From WHTI01 sp963756365 (GTDB lineage Bacteria; Actinomycetota; CADDZG01; WHSQ01), in the NCBI GenBank assembly GCA_963756365.1, contig CAVWNF010000003.1:2046001-2110000 (forward strand): a stretch of 64,000 bases of DNA. The letters run 5' to 3'. Positions 55,801-63,846 of the stretch are shown piece after piece. A program made the position numbers and the translations under genes. Below the pieces are notes generated by a model that saw nothing but the letters and a program-made list of their open reading frames with translations, was not told where the DNA came from and did no database searches. The stretch's first letter is position 1, and every line of letters starts with the position of its first letter.

Positions 55801-56113
55801 CAGAAGGGGTGCTCTGACCACTCGAATTCAATCCCCAGCAGGAAACGGCCCCCGTGGTTGAGATCGCACAGCTGTGCGATCCACCGGCCGCGACATATGC
55901 AAAGGTTCCGGCCGGAGCATTGGCCTGACCGCTGGTGTTGAACCCCCAGCACGCGACCGTTCCGCTGCTCTTGAGAGCACAGGTGTGGAGGTTGCCAGCA
56001 CTGACATCGGCGACAGGGATGGGGGTAGCTTGAGCAGCCGTCGGAAAGGCAGCATTTGATAGCGATGCTAGGAGCGAGAGAGCAACGGCGCCCCTATAGA
56101 GCCGGAGTTTCAC
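46468..56113 (-). CDS. Giant secreted RCC1-propeller / thrombospondin type 3 repeat protein, split by one extra base
   Basis: Corrected length about 3,214 residues. Start GTG at 56113 with GAGGGGA eight bases upstream; signal peptide YRGAVALSLLASLSNAAFPT then AAQA. Three seven-bladed RCC1 propellers (each 251 residues, blades of 37 with VSAGxxHTCxxK and ACWGxN) alternate with thrombospondin type 3 repeats (DxDxDGxGDxCD, DNCPxxxNPxQxD). After the third propeller come some 44 repeats from the 240-bp array, three more TSP3 repeats, and a C-terminal domain of about 130 residues (KAKIDFKKKADDD to KEKSGKWEY). As written, frame A runs 56113-52493 and frame B 53049-46468; they join at 52534-52541. 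Extracellular calcium-binding scaffold or adhesin is an inference. Confidence 0.8.
46921..47160. repeat. 120-bp tandem repeat, two copies
   Basis: Two copies of 120 bp, differing at one base, encode INVPNPSQTDTDGDGLGDAC plus the following DPTPHGDNDGDGVGNTTDNC, one TSP3 repeat pair each. They lie between the 240-bp array and the C-terminal domain of the giant protein. Confidence 0.9.
47176..52534. repeat. 240-bp tandem array, about 22 copies
   Basis: 22 full 240-bp units encode 80 residues each (two TSP3 repeats: CDATPNGDNDGDEIDNASDN and CDDTPNGDTDNDGIDNAADN types). Only two positions vary: a Ser codon (TCT or TCA) and an Asp codon (GAT or GAC), both silent. 240 is a multiple of three, so the reverse frame is also open across the array. 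Confidence 0.97.
52745..53497 (-). repeat. RCC1 propeller block 3
   Basis: 753 bp encoding seven RCC1 blades. It matches block 2 in all frames examined, at an offset of 1134 bp. Confidence 0.9.
53879..54631 (-). repeat. RCC1 propeller block 2
   Basis: 753 bp, seven blades, repeat of blocks 1 and 3. It is offset 1374 bp from block 1, the extra 240 bp being two additional TSP3 repeats in the linker. Confidence 0.9.
55253..56005 (-). repeat. RCC1 propeller block 1 (N-terminal)
   Basis: 753 bp, seven blades, directly after the signal peptide. Identity with blocks 2 and 3 ends at the signal-peptide side near 56005. Confidence 0.9.
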
Positions 56114-56186
56114 GATAGCGTCCCCTCGCCCACCCCTTGCGGACCAACGGGGACGAAGAAAGTGCCCATTAGCCCTAGTCATCACA

Positions 56187-56215
56187 AATGTAGGGCCAAG
56201 TTGACTCCCAGTAAA
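56187..56215 (-). promoter_or_regulatory. Candidate promoter of the giant gene
   Basis: On the minus strand TTTACT (56215-56210) and TACATT (56192-56187) are separated by 17 bases, a plausible -35/-10 pair. Initiation near 56180 would give a leader of about 65 bases before the GTG at 56113. The rest of the 256-base gap (56114-56369) shows nothing else recognisable. Confidence 0.4.
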
Positions 56216-56369
56216 CCCCAACCCCGGGTAGTTTGTGCCCTAGTCCAGAGGGGCTACCGCCAGAGACGCTCGTCGGAACCACTTCGATCGTCGCCCGGAA
56301 TAGGCACTGACTAGCTTAGGGGTAGGTCGATCAGACTAGGGGGTACGGCATTACGGCACAAAGCGGTCC

Positions 56370-57119
56370 TTACAGGGTGGCGTAGAGGGCCCAGATGACG
56401 ATGCCGTTGTTGAGGGCGTGCAGGGCCATCGGGACAACGATGCTGTCGTACCGCTCGTAGACGAGGGCCAGGGCGCAGCCGAGGACGAACAGGGCGGGGA
56501 TGAGCAACGGGATGAAGTGGAAGCCGGCGAAGATCACCCCGGACAACGGAACCGCCCACGCGACCCGCATACGGCTGCGGAGGTAGCCATAAACGATCCC
56601 TCTGAAGATGAGCTCCTCGACGATCGGTGCGAGGACGACTGTAAGAAGGAAGACGTAGGGGAGCTGGGAGTTGTCGAGGTTCGCGCCTTCGCCCAGCAAC
56701 TGATCCTGCGCGGTTGGGGTAGGGCCGAACAGATCGGTGGTCAGTTGGGCCACCGTGCCCTCCACGATGAAGACCCCAAGGATGGCCGGGATCATCAGAA
56801 GGACCGCGCCGATGGTCGGAGCCGTAAGCCCGATGTCCCTGAAGGTGGCGCCGCGGCGCCGCAGGACGATGAGCCACGCCATCAGCAACTCACTCGCGTA
56901 GATCGTGCCGCCGGCCACGAGGAGCCATTGGGCGCTGCCTAGGTCCTCGATGTCAGGGGCTATAGCGAAGACGATGCCGAGCACGACAGCGCCACCTACG
57001 AACCCCAATACCAGGGCGAGCACGATGTCCCAGAAACGCCACTGGACGGGCACCCGGACCTGGCCCTCCTCGGGAGGCACGTCCGTATACGGGTCGGGCG
57101 GCGGCTGGGGCTCGGTCAT
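56370..57119 (-). CDS. CPBP-family intramembrane metalloprotease
   Basis: 249 residues, about seven to eight helices after a Pro-rich cytosolic start (MTEPQPPPDPYTDVPPEEG). The three ABI/CAAX motifs are present: APIVEELIFRGIVYGYLRSR (EExxxR), GVIFAGFHFIPLL (FxxxH) and VPMALHALNNGIVIW (H with N four positions on). Bacterial members are membrane proteases or self-protection proteins; substrate unknown. Divergent from the MOSC gene. Confidence 0.9.
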   Translation of the reverse strand: MTEPQPPPDPYTDVPPEEGQVRVPVQWRFWDIVLALVLGFVGGAVVLGIVFAIAPDIEDLGSAQWLLVAGGTIYASELLMAWLIVLRRRGATFRDIGLTAPTIGAVLLMIPAILGVFIVEGTVAQLTTDLFGPTPTAQDQLLGEGANLDNSQLPYVFLLTVVLAPIVEELIFRGIVYGYLRSRMRVAWAVPLSGVIFAGFHFIPLLIPALFVLGCALALVYERYDSIVVPMALHALNNGIVIWALYATL

Positions 57120-57193
57120 GCCAGAAGACTAAGGGGCGATCGTTGTCGTCGAACTGACTTCACGACGCGCCGCCCGGGTGTCAAGATGGACAC

Positions 57194-57673
57194 ATGACTA
57201 GCGCACGGGTTGAAGGCATATTCATCGGCCACGAAGAGAAGGGTCCGATCAGCGAGATCTCCGAAGTTAGCGCGGTCGCTGGCCGAGGGCTCGAGGGGGA
57301 TCGCTACTTCCGAACCGACGATGCCGATGGCGATCCAACCGAAGAGATCACTCTGTTCGAGGCCGAAGCGATCACCCAGACGAACGATGAGACCGACCTC
57401 GAGGTCGTCCCCACCGACATGCGCCGCAACATCATGACCTCGGGCCTCACACTCCTCGAACTGATCGGGAAGCGCGTGAGGATCGGCGAGGCGATCGTTG
57501 AACCGATGGAGGACAACCCTCCCTGCAAGTACCTCGAGGGCATCATCGGTAAGGAGATCCTCAAGCCGATGATCCGGAAGGGTGGCGTCCGGGGACGCAT
57601 CATCCAGTCGGGGACGATCCGCAAGGGTGACGCTATCGAGGTACTTGAGGTCTCTCAGGCCGAGACCGGGTAA
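57194..57673 (+). CDS. MOSC-domain protein
   Basis: 159 residues covering one MOSC domain: VEGIFIGHEEKGPISEISEV, AGRGLEGDRYF, EEITLFEAEAITQTNDETDL, TDMRRNIMTSGLTLLELIGK, RVRIGEAIVEPMEDNPPCKY with the conserved Cys, and GVRGRIIQSGTIRKGDAIEV. MOSC domains bind molybdenum cofactor or mobilise sulfur. The galU-moeA-moaC group in the window shows the cell makes the cofactor. The 3' end overlaps the convergent copper-chaperone-like gene by 19 bases. Confidence 0.88.
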   Translation: MTSARVEGIFIGHEEKGPISEISEVSAVAGRGLEGDRYFRTDDADGDPTEEITLFEAEAITQTNDETDLEVVPTDMRRNIMTSGLTLLELIGKRVRIGEAIVEPMEDNPPCKYLEGIIGKEILKPMIRKGGVRGRIIQSGTIRKGDAIEVLEVSQAETG

Positions 57674-57861
57674 CCCTCTTCCTCCATCGCACCCACGAGC
57701 TTCTCGCGCGGAGCAACAGCAGGGTCGTACTCGACATCAACCGACTTCTTCTCGATATCCACTACCGCAGAGGTGACTCCATCGATGGGTGTGAGAGCGC
57801 CCTCGACGGCGTGCTTACAGTGCTCGCACGAGATGTCCGGTGCGGTGAACGTCTCCCTCAT
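57655..57861 (-). CDS. Heavy-metal-associated (HMA) domain protein, CopZ-like
   Basis: 68 residues: MRETFTAPDISCEHCKHAVE, GALTPIDGVTSAVVDIEKKS, then YDPAVAPREKLVGAMEEEGY and PVSA. The CxxC (CEHC) metal site and ferredoxin-like betaalphabeta pattern match copper chaperones. AAGGAG six bases before the ATG at 57861 sets the start. The frame is open further upstream, antisense to the dehydrogenase gene, and is rejected there. No copper ATPase is nearby. Confidence 0.9.
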   Translation of the reverse strand: MRETFTAPDISCEHCKHAVEGALTPIDGVTSAVVDIEKKSVDVEYDPAVAPREKLVGAMEEEGYPVSA

Positions 57862-57931
57862 GGCCCTCTCCTTATGAAATGGGACTACTTTTGTTCGAAG
57901 ACACAACCCTAACGACTCGGAGGGCGTAGCG

Positions 57932-58831
57932 GTGAGGATCGGGATGGTCGGGCTGGGCAAGATGGGGGCCGGTCTCAGCCGGAGGCTGCTCAAGGCCGGG
58001 CACGAGGTCGTGGGATACGACGTCAGCGCCGAGGCCGTCGCGTCCCTTGTCGAGGATGCAGCAGTTGGCGCCGAGTCCCTCGCCGACCTTGCCTCGAAAC
58101 TCGATGCCCCGCGTGCGGTGTGGATCATGGTCCCCGCAGGGGAGATCACCGAGAAGACGATCGCCGGTCTCGCAGAGGTGCTCGATAAGGGCGACGTCAT
58201 CATCGATGGCGGCAACTCCAGATACACCGACACGCTCGCCCGCTACGAACGCCTCGCGGAGCAGGACATCTCGCTCGTCGATGCAGGGACCTCTGGCGGC
58301 ATCTGGGGCCTAGATTCAGGTTTCTCTCTGATGATCGGCGCCGACGACGACGTCTTCGCCCGGCTCGAGCCGATCTTCAAGGACTTGGCCCCCGAGGGTG
58401 GCTACGGACACATGGGCCGGACCGGTTCCGGTCACTACGTGAAGATGGTCCACAACGGGATCGAGTACGGACTGATGCAAGCGTACGCGGAGGGTTTCGA
58501 GATCCTGGACCACTCGCGATTCGACATCGATCTCCACCAGGTCGCAGAAGTTTGGCGAAACGGAAGCGTTATCCGTTCGTGGCTTCTCGATCTCGCCGCG
58601 ATAGCGCTCGAAGAAGATCCGGGGCTGGCCTCGGTGGCGCCGTGGGTAGAGGACTCGGGCGAAGGACGCTGGACCGTCGAAGAAGCTATCGAGTTGGCGG
58701 TTCCTGCGCCTGTGATCGCTGGCGCCCTCTTCGCCCGCTTCGCCTCGCGCGATGACGACAGCTTCTCGCTCAAACTCCTCGCCGCTCTTCGCCACCAGTT
58801 CGGGGGCCACGGGGTACGCGACGAACCCTGA
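57932..58831 (+). CDS. 6-phosphogluconate dehydrogenase, short (GntZ/YqeC) type
   Basis: 299 residues, decarboxylating, single-domain-C-terminal form that is often NAD-dependent. Motifs: MRIGMVGLGKMGAGLSRRLL, VWIMVPAGEITEKTI, GDVIIDGGNSRYTDTLARYE, VDAGTSGGIWGLDSGFSLMI, GSGHYVKMVHNGIEYGLMQA and VEEAIELAVPAPVIAGALFA. The GTG at 57932 follows GGAGGGCG. Supplies ribulose 5-phosphate; its substrate-producing partner genes are not in the window. Confidence 0.95.
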   Translation: MRIGMVGLGKMGAGLSRRLLKAGHEVVGYDVSAEAVASLVEDAAVGAESLADLASKLDAPRAVWIMVPAGEITEKTIAGLAEVLDKGDVIIDGGNSRYTDTLARYERLAEQDISLVDAGTSGGIWGLDSGFSLMIGADDDVFARLEPIFKDLAPEGGYGHMGRTGSGHYVKMVHNGIEYGLMQAYAEGFEILDHSRFDIDLHQVAEVWRNGSVIRSWLLDLAAIALEEDPGLASVAPWVEDSGEGRWTVEEAIELAVPAPVIAGALFARFASRDDDSFSLKLLAALRHQFGGHGVRDEP

Positions 58832-58951
58832 GCATCGTTACCAGATGTCATGACAAATACCATTGAAGCTCATGTTCTTGTCGATGGAAGTGGTCACCAA
58901 TGCGGATAGGAAGTTGGCGCCTCTCCTCGTAGGGTCGAGTGAGCGGCCTAG

Positions 58952-58990
58952 CTGAGTCCTCCCTAGGGGACACTTACCCCCGCGACTCAG
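58952..58990. promoter_or_regulatory. Nested inverted repeat between gnd-type and SRPBCC genes
   Basis: CTGAGTC (58952-58958) pairs with GACTCAG (58984-58990), and inside them GGGG (58966-58969) with CCCC (58977-58980). It may be a terminator for the dehydrogenase gene or a leader element of the following gene. The rest of the 192-base gap shows nothing clear. Confidence 0.35.
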
Positions 58991-59023
58991 TTAGATCATT
59001 GATCTGGTCGCTGGGAGGCAGTG

Positions 59024-59409
59024 ATGGCTAGTGTCATCAAGACCCATTCGTCGAGAAGTCAGCGGACGATCTCTGGGCGCAGGTTGGGAACTTTGAGGCG
59101 ATCCACGAGTGGCACCCGATGGTCGAGGCGACCCAACCTCTCGACGAAGGAGCACGACGGGAATGCACGCTCGGCGACGGTGCGAAGCTCTACGAGACGC
59201 TCGTCTCCAAGGACGACATGAGCTACACGTACAAGATCGACGAGAGCCCGCTCCCCCTCGCTAATTACCAAGCGACGATAAGCGTGCGTGCCGACGGGGC
59301 CGGATCGACGATGGAATGGTCGGCCAACTTCGAGGCCGATGGCGTGCCCGAGGCCGAGGCGCAACAGATGGTCGGGGGGATCTTCCAGGCTGGGTTCGAC
59401 GCCCTCTAA
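59024..59409 (+). CDS. SRPBCC (START-like) family protein, frameshifted
   Basis: Corrected length about 128 residues. ATG at 59024 with GGGAGG five bases upstream reads MASVIKT; the rest (FVEKSADDLWAQVGNFEAIH, EWHPMVEATQPLDEGARREC, YKIDESPLPLANYQATISV, EWSANFEADGVPEAEAQQMV) is in another frame beginning near 59045. The total is one base short of a multiple of three, so one base seems missing around 59042-59048. The WxxxxxxxxxxxWHPMV pattern is that of MxaD/SRPBCC polyketide-cyclase-like proteins. Ligand unknown. Convergent with acpS. Confidence 0.75.
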
Positions 59410-59425
59410 CGACTCATGTAGCGCG

Positions 59426-59822
59426 CTAGTTGCTCGTTCTGTGGCAATGCGAACCTGCCGGCCCCTTCGGGGGCCGGTTCACGTTGTGACCGAGCATCGC
59501 CACTGCCGCCGCGTAGCCACCGTCGTGCGTTATCGAGATGCTGACCGGCTCTCGTCGCGGCCCACCAACCGCTACCACTGGTCGGCCACCCGGTCTCGCG
59601 ACGGACCTCAACACGACGGGCCCACGCGGCGAGGTTCCCGAGCGCCAGTGCCTTGATGACGGCTTCCTTCGCCGCGAGCGTCCCCGCCATGTGTCGAACC
59701 GGGTCGCTCCCGCGCGTGCAGTAGGCGCGCTCTTCGTCAGTGAAGAGCCGTCGGGGAAGGTTCGGAGATCTCTCCAGCGCCGCGCGGAACCTCTCGACAT
59801 CGACCACATCGATCCCGATCAT
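59426..59822 (-). CDS. acpS: Holo-ACP synthase, frameshifted
   Basis: Transfers 4'-phosphopantetheine from CoA to ACP. Motifs: MIGIDVVDVERFRAALERSP with the Mg2+ Asp, RRLFTDEERAYCTRG and GTLAAKEAVIKALALG with the catalytic Glu/Lys. After EVRRETG the frame is lost and resumes as GRPVVAVGGPRREPVSISIT then HDGGYAAAVAMLG, the expected C-terminal half. The break is in ACCGGGTGG (forward CCC at 59589-59591); removing one G restores a 131-residue protein of family length. The ATG overlaps the fabL stop (ATGA). Last gene of the fatty-acid synthesis operon. Confidence 0.85.
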
Positions 59823-60582
59823 GCGAGCAAACCTGCCCCGCCATCGATGGCGATCGTCTGGCCGGTGACCATCGAGGCCGCATCCGACGTAAGGAAGTCG
59901 ACTACCCCGGCAACATCCTCGGGCGTAACCAACCGGCCCCCGGGAGTCCTCGCCTCGGCTCCTGAGATCATCTCGTCCCGCATCGGGAAGTGCTTCAAGG
60001 CATCGGTATCGACGACACCCGGAGACACGGCGTTCACGCGGATGCGCGGCGCCAGTTCCACGCCCAGGTATCTGACGAGCGCTTCGATCGCCGCCTTTGA
60101 TGTTCCGACGACCGAGTAGCCGGGCAGCACGCGCATCGCACCGCCCGAGGACATCGCTACCATCGTGCCTCCGTCATGCATCAGCTCGGACGCACGCTTG
60201 GCTCCGAGGAAAAGCGACCGGGCGTTCGCATCCATCGTCCAGCGCCACGCCTTCTCGTCCAGATCTCCGATCGGTTTGATGACCCCCGTGGCTGCGTTGG
60301 AGATGAAGATGTCGAGGCGACCGAACGTTTCCTCGATCTGATCGAACATCTCGTTCAACTTTGCCTCGTCGCCAACGTTGGCCTTGATCGCCATCGCTTT
60401 GACGCCCTCACCTTCGAGGAGCGACAAGGTCTCCTCGGCGGCGACCCTGTTCCGGAAGAACGCGATCACGACATTGCAGCCGCGTGCAGCCAGATTCAGG
60501 GACACGGCCTTGCCGATACCGCGCGAACCGCCCGTGACGAGCGCGACCTTGCCCTCGAGATCCCGGCCTCGAGATCCCTCAT
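59819..60582 (-). CDS. fabL: Enoyl-ACP reductase III (FabL type), broken by a 14-bp tandem duplication
   Basis: SDR-type NADPH enoyl-ACP reductase. Motifs: KVALVTGGSRGIGKAVSLNL, AIKANVGDEAKLNEMFDQIE, ETFGRLDIFISNAATGVIKP, WTMDANARSLFLGAKRASEL, GYSVVGTSKAAIEALVRYLG and VDTDALKHFPMRDEM, a close match to Bacillus FabL. The ATG at 60582 overlaps the fabF stop (ATGA), and MRDLE leads into GKVALVTGG only if one of two 14-bp copies at 60551-60578 is removed. The corrected protein is 249 residues, the Bacillus FabL length. As written, translation from the ATG terminates early. Confidence 0.82.
60551..60578. repeat. 14-bp tandem duplication inside fabL
   Basis: GCCCTCGAGATCCC (60551-60564) is followed at once by GGCCTCGAGATCCC (60565-60578), one mismatch. 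The duplication puts the fabL start codon out of frame with the rest of the gene. Confidence 0.9.
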
Positions 60583-61845
60583 GTTGTTCTTCTGATCACT
60601 AAGCACGCGTTCTGGCCCCCGAAACCGAACGAGTTGGACATCGCCACGTCGACGCGCTCCGCGCGGGGCGCTCCGGGCACGTAGTCGAGATCGCAGTCAG
60701 GGTCTACTTCCTGGAGGTTCATCGTGCCCGGGATGACTCCCTTATCGATCGCCAAGGCACAGACGGCAGCCTCAACCCCGCCAGCCGCGCCGAGCAGGTG
60801 CCCGGTCTGAGACTTCGTGGACGACACCGCCAGCTTCTTGGCCTCGACACCGAACGCCTTGTGGATCGCCTGGGTCTCGACCCTGTCATTGAACGGTGTG
60901 CTGGTTCCGTGTGCGTTCAGATACTGCACGTCATCCACCGAGAGACCGGCGTCCTTCAGCGCGCCACGCATAGCCATGACCGCGCCTTTGCCCTCGGGAT
61001 CCGGCTGGGTCACGTGATAGGCATCGGCACTCGCTCCATAACCCGCGACCGTCGCGATGATGCGAGCACCCCGATCCTCTGCGTGCTGACGAGATTCGAG
61101 AACCAGGATCCCGGCTCCCTCACCGAACAGGAAGCCGTCGCGGTCCTTGTCGAACGGACGGCTAGCACGGGTCGGGTCGTCGTTCCGCTTGGAGAGTGCC
61201 CCCATGCGGGCGAACGCGCTCGACCGCCAGTGGGGTGATCGCGGCTTCGGTGCCACCGGCGATCATCACGTCACAGACGCCCTCACGGACGTAGCGAAAC
61301 GCCTCGCCCACCGAGTGGGCACCCGTTGCACACGCGGACGACGGTGCGAAGTTCGGGCCGTGATACCCGTAGCGCATAGCGATCGCTGCCGCCGCGGCGT
61401 TGGGCATGAGCTTGGGAACCATGAACGGACTAACCCTGCGCGGTCCCCCAGCGGTGAACGAATCGTGTTCGGACTCGATGGTCGACAGACCTCCGATGCC
61501 AGAACCGACGATGACACCTGCGGATGCTCCCAAGTTGACGTCATCCAGATCCGCATCCTCGATAGCCAGTGCTGCTGCTGCGACCCCCATGTGAGTGAAC
61601 CGGTCGTTCCGCGGCACTTCGCGTGCGTCCATGAACGAGGTCGCATCGAAGTCGTTCACCTGGGATGCGATCTGAACCGGAAGCGCCGAGGCATCGAAAA
61701 GAGTCAGGGGGCCGGCCCCCGACGTCCCGTCCATCAGGCCCCTCCAGAACGCGTCCTTGCCGATCCCGATCGGCGTGACGACACCGATCCCCGTGATAAC
61801 TACCTCGCTCACATCGCTCACGCTCCCCTGTGCCCGGTCGCTCAC
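60579..61845 (-). CDS. fabF: 3-oxoacyl-ACP synthase II, frameshifted
   Basis: Elongating condensing enzyme of type II fatty-acid synthesis. N-terminal part: EVVITGIGVVTPIGIGKDAF, NDRFTHMGVAAAALAIEDAD, catalytic Cys in FAPSSACATGAHSVGEAFRY and VMIAGGTEAAITPLAV. The continuation SAFARMGALSKRNDDPTRAS, GEGAGILVLESR, the active-site His in LNAHGTSTPFNDRVETQAI and SQTGHLLGAAGGVEA is in another frame. The break is at about 61215-61225, where removing one G turns VERVRP into VSAFAR. Corrected length 421. Start GTG at 61845 overlaps the acpP stop; GTGs at 61821 and 61812 are alternatives, the last giving the usual N-terminus. Confidence 0.9.
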
Positions 61846-62096
61846 GCTCCCACAGCCACCTTCTGGGCTACGAGGTCGACAGCGCTCTGCACGGTGCTGA
61901 GCTGCTCGAGATCCTCGTCGGGGATCTCGATGTTGAACCTCTCCTCGAGGCCGAGCGTCAGCTCGGTCACATCGAGGCTGTCGAGCCCGACGTCGTTCGA
62001 CAGGTCGGCCGTGGGTGTCACCGCGGCAGCATCGATCCCCCGTCCCGTCAGGTGCTCCTTGATCACGTCGAAGATCTCCTGCTTCTTGTCATCCAT
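61842..62096 (-). CDS. acpP: Acyl carrier protein
   Basis: 84 residues. The phosphopantetheine serine is in DVGLDSLDVTELTLGLEERF (DSLD) at residue 40, flanked by the standard helices (DDKKQEIFDVIKEHL and STVQSAVDLVAQKVAVGA). It follows fabG by 36 bases and overlaps fabF. GGAGAGCA precedes the ATG. Confidence 0.97.
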   Translation of the reverse strand: MDDKKQEIFDVIKEHLTGRGIDAAAVTPTADLSNDVGLDSLDVTELTLGLEERFNIEIPDEDLEQLSTVQSAVDLVAQKVAVGA

Positions 62097-62132
62097 GTTG
62101 CTCTCCTTCTCTCTCTTCCGACTTACCTACTG

Positions 62133-62873
62133 CTATGCGGTCAGGCCCCCGTCGATAACGAAGACGGCCCCGGTCGTATACGACGACTCCCTGTTGCAAA
62201 GATGAGCGACGAGATGTGCGATCTCGTCGGTGGTTCCGGCTCGACCTGCCGGAACGCTGCCAACCAGTTGCTCGTAGCGAGCCTGGGGGAGCGAGGTCGT
62301 GAGTTCGGTCTCGACCACGCCTGGGGCTACGGCGTTGACAGTGATGCCTCGCCCGCCGACCTCGCGGGCAAGCGTCTTGGTGAGACCGATCACACCAGCC
62401 TTGGCGGCTGAGTAGTTGATCTGTCCCGGGCTTCCAGCGACTCCTGCGACCGATGACACGTTGACGATGCGGCCGTGACGGTTCTTCACCATCGAGCGCA
62501 GCGCTCGGCGACAGCAAGCGAACGTCCCGGAAAGGTTGGTCGCGATCACTTCGTCCCACGCCTCGTCCTTCATCGACATCGCTAGGCCGTCGCGCCGGAT
62601 CCCTGCGTTGTTGACCAGAACTGAAACCGGACCGAGGGCTGCTTCAACCTCAGAAAACATCGCGTCGACATCACTCGACTTCGAGACATCTCCAGCAACA
62701 CAGATACCGTCCCCGCCCGCGGACTCGACGAGCCTCAGCGTCTCTTTGGCTTCATCCGCGTTCGTGCGGTAGTTGATGGCGACGGACATCCCCTCGGCGG
62801 CCAGGGCAACACAGATGGCGCGACCGATCCCCCGCGACCCTCCGGTGACGAGAGCGACCTCAGACACTGGCAT
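62133..62873 (-). CDS. fabG: 3-oxoacyl-ACP reductase
   Basis: NADPH-dependent SDR, 246 residues. Motifs: VALVTGGSRGIGRAICVALA, VLVNNAGIRRDGLAMSMKDE, SSVAGVAGSPGQINYSAAKA (YxxxK) and VAPGVVETELTTSLPQARYE. The C-terminus is SSYTTGAVFVIDGGLTA. The ATG at 62873 overlaps the end of fabH by 14 bases; a GTG at 62867 is an alternative. Operon position fabH-fabG-acpP is standard. Confidence 0.95.
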   Translation of the reverse strand: MPVSEVALVTGGSRGIGRAICVALAAEGMSVAINYRTNADEAKETLRLVESAGGDGICVAGDVSKSSDVDAMFSEVEAALGPVSVLVNNAGIRRDGLAMSMKDEAWDEVIATNLSGTFACCRRALRSMVKNRHGRIVNVSSVAGVAGSPGQINYSAAKAGVIGLTKTLAREVGGRGITVNAVAPGVVETELTTSLPQARYEQLVGSVPAGRAGTTDEIAHLVAHLCNRESSYTTGAVFVIDGGLTA

Positions 62874-63846
62874 CAACCTCGACTTCGACTTCGGTTGAGC
62901 TTGATACCGGGACTCCCCACCGAACGACTCCGGCCCCCCACGCGAACCCCGCACCGAATGCGGCCATCATGATGACGTCGCCATCGGAGACCCGTCCCGC
63001 TCCCTGGGCCTCGGCGAGGGCTAGCGGTATCGAAGCCGCCGAGGTGTTGCCGACCGTGGCGATGTTGGTCACCACCCGCTCGGACTCGATCCCCAGCCGC
63101 TCGCCGACCGCCGACAGGATGCGAGCGTTCGCCTGGTGCGCGACCAGGAGATCCACATCGGTGATCGTTAGATCCGAACTCGCGAGCATCTGTCTCACCG
63201 AGGCGGACATCTCCTCGACAGCTCGGCGGTAGACCTCTCGCCCTTTCATGTTGATGAGACCGCCCGGCGGTATCCACAAGAGTTCTGGGTCCGACCCATC
63301 GGCCCCCAGAGTGAAGGGGCCAAGCCTCGATGGAGCATCGGTGTGCTCGACCACCACGGCGCCGGCACCATCACCGAACAGCACACAACTACGCGCATCG
63401 GTGTAATCGACATAGCGCGACACGATGTCGCTCCCGACGACAAGGACTCGACGTGCATGGCCCGCGGAGACGAGCGCGTCGGCCTGGGTCAGCGCGTACA
63501 GGAACCCAGCACAACCGGCATTCAGATCGAAGGCTGCGGCCCGCCCGGCCCCTAATGCAGACGCGACCAGCGGAGCGGCAGCCGGAAGCGTGTAGTCGGC
63601 CGTGAAGGTAGCAACGATCACGACGTCGATCTGGTCTGCCTCAAGGCGGGAAACTTCGAGAGCACCTGAAGCGGCTTTGGCCCCAAGCGACGAAACCGTC
63701 TCCTTTTCGGAGGCGATGTGACGCTGGTGGATGCCCGTGCGCTCGACGATCCACTCGGGGGTGACCCCGACCTGGAAGGCGAGGGTTTCGTTGTCCAACG
63801 TGCCCTCGGGCAAGCAGGTCCCCCACCCCGAGATGAACGACCCCAT
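62860..63846 (-). CDS. fabH: 3-oxoacyl-ACP synthase III
   Basis: Initiating condensing enzyme. 328 residues. MGSFISGWGTCLPEGTLDNE, RTGIHQRHIASEKETVSSLG, catalytic Cys in AAFDLNAGCAGFLYALTQAD, His in DVDLLVAHQANARILSAVGE and Asn in ATVGNTSAASIPLALAEAQ; ends AAFGAGFAWGAGVVRWGVP. The ATG at 63846 overlaps the stop of the upstream gene (TGATG). Starter-acyl preference (straight or branched) cannot be told. Confidence 0.95.
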   Translation of the reverse strand: MGSFISGWGTCLPEGTLDNETLAFQVGVTPEWIVERTGIHQRHIASEKETVSSLGAKAASGALEVSRLEADQIDVVIVATFTADYTLPAAAPLVASALGAGRAAAFDLNAGCAGFLYALTQADALVSAGHARRVLVVGSDIVSRYVDYTDARSCVLFGDGAGAVVVEHTDAPSRLGPFTLGADGSDPELLWIPPGGLINMKGREVYRRAVEEMSASVRQMLASSDLTITDVDLLVAHQANARILSAVGERLGIESERVVTNIATVGNTSAASIPLALAEAQGAGRVSDGDVIMMAAFGAGFAWGAGVVRWGVPVSSSTEVEVEVDASV

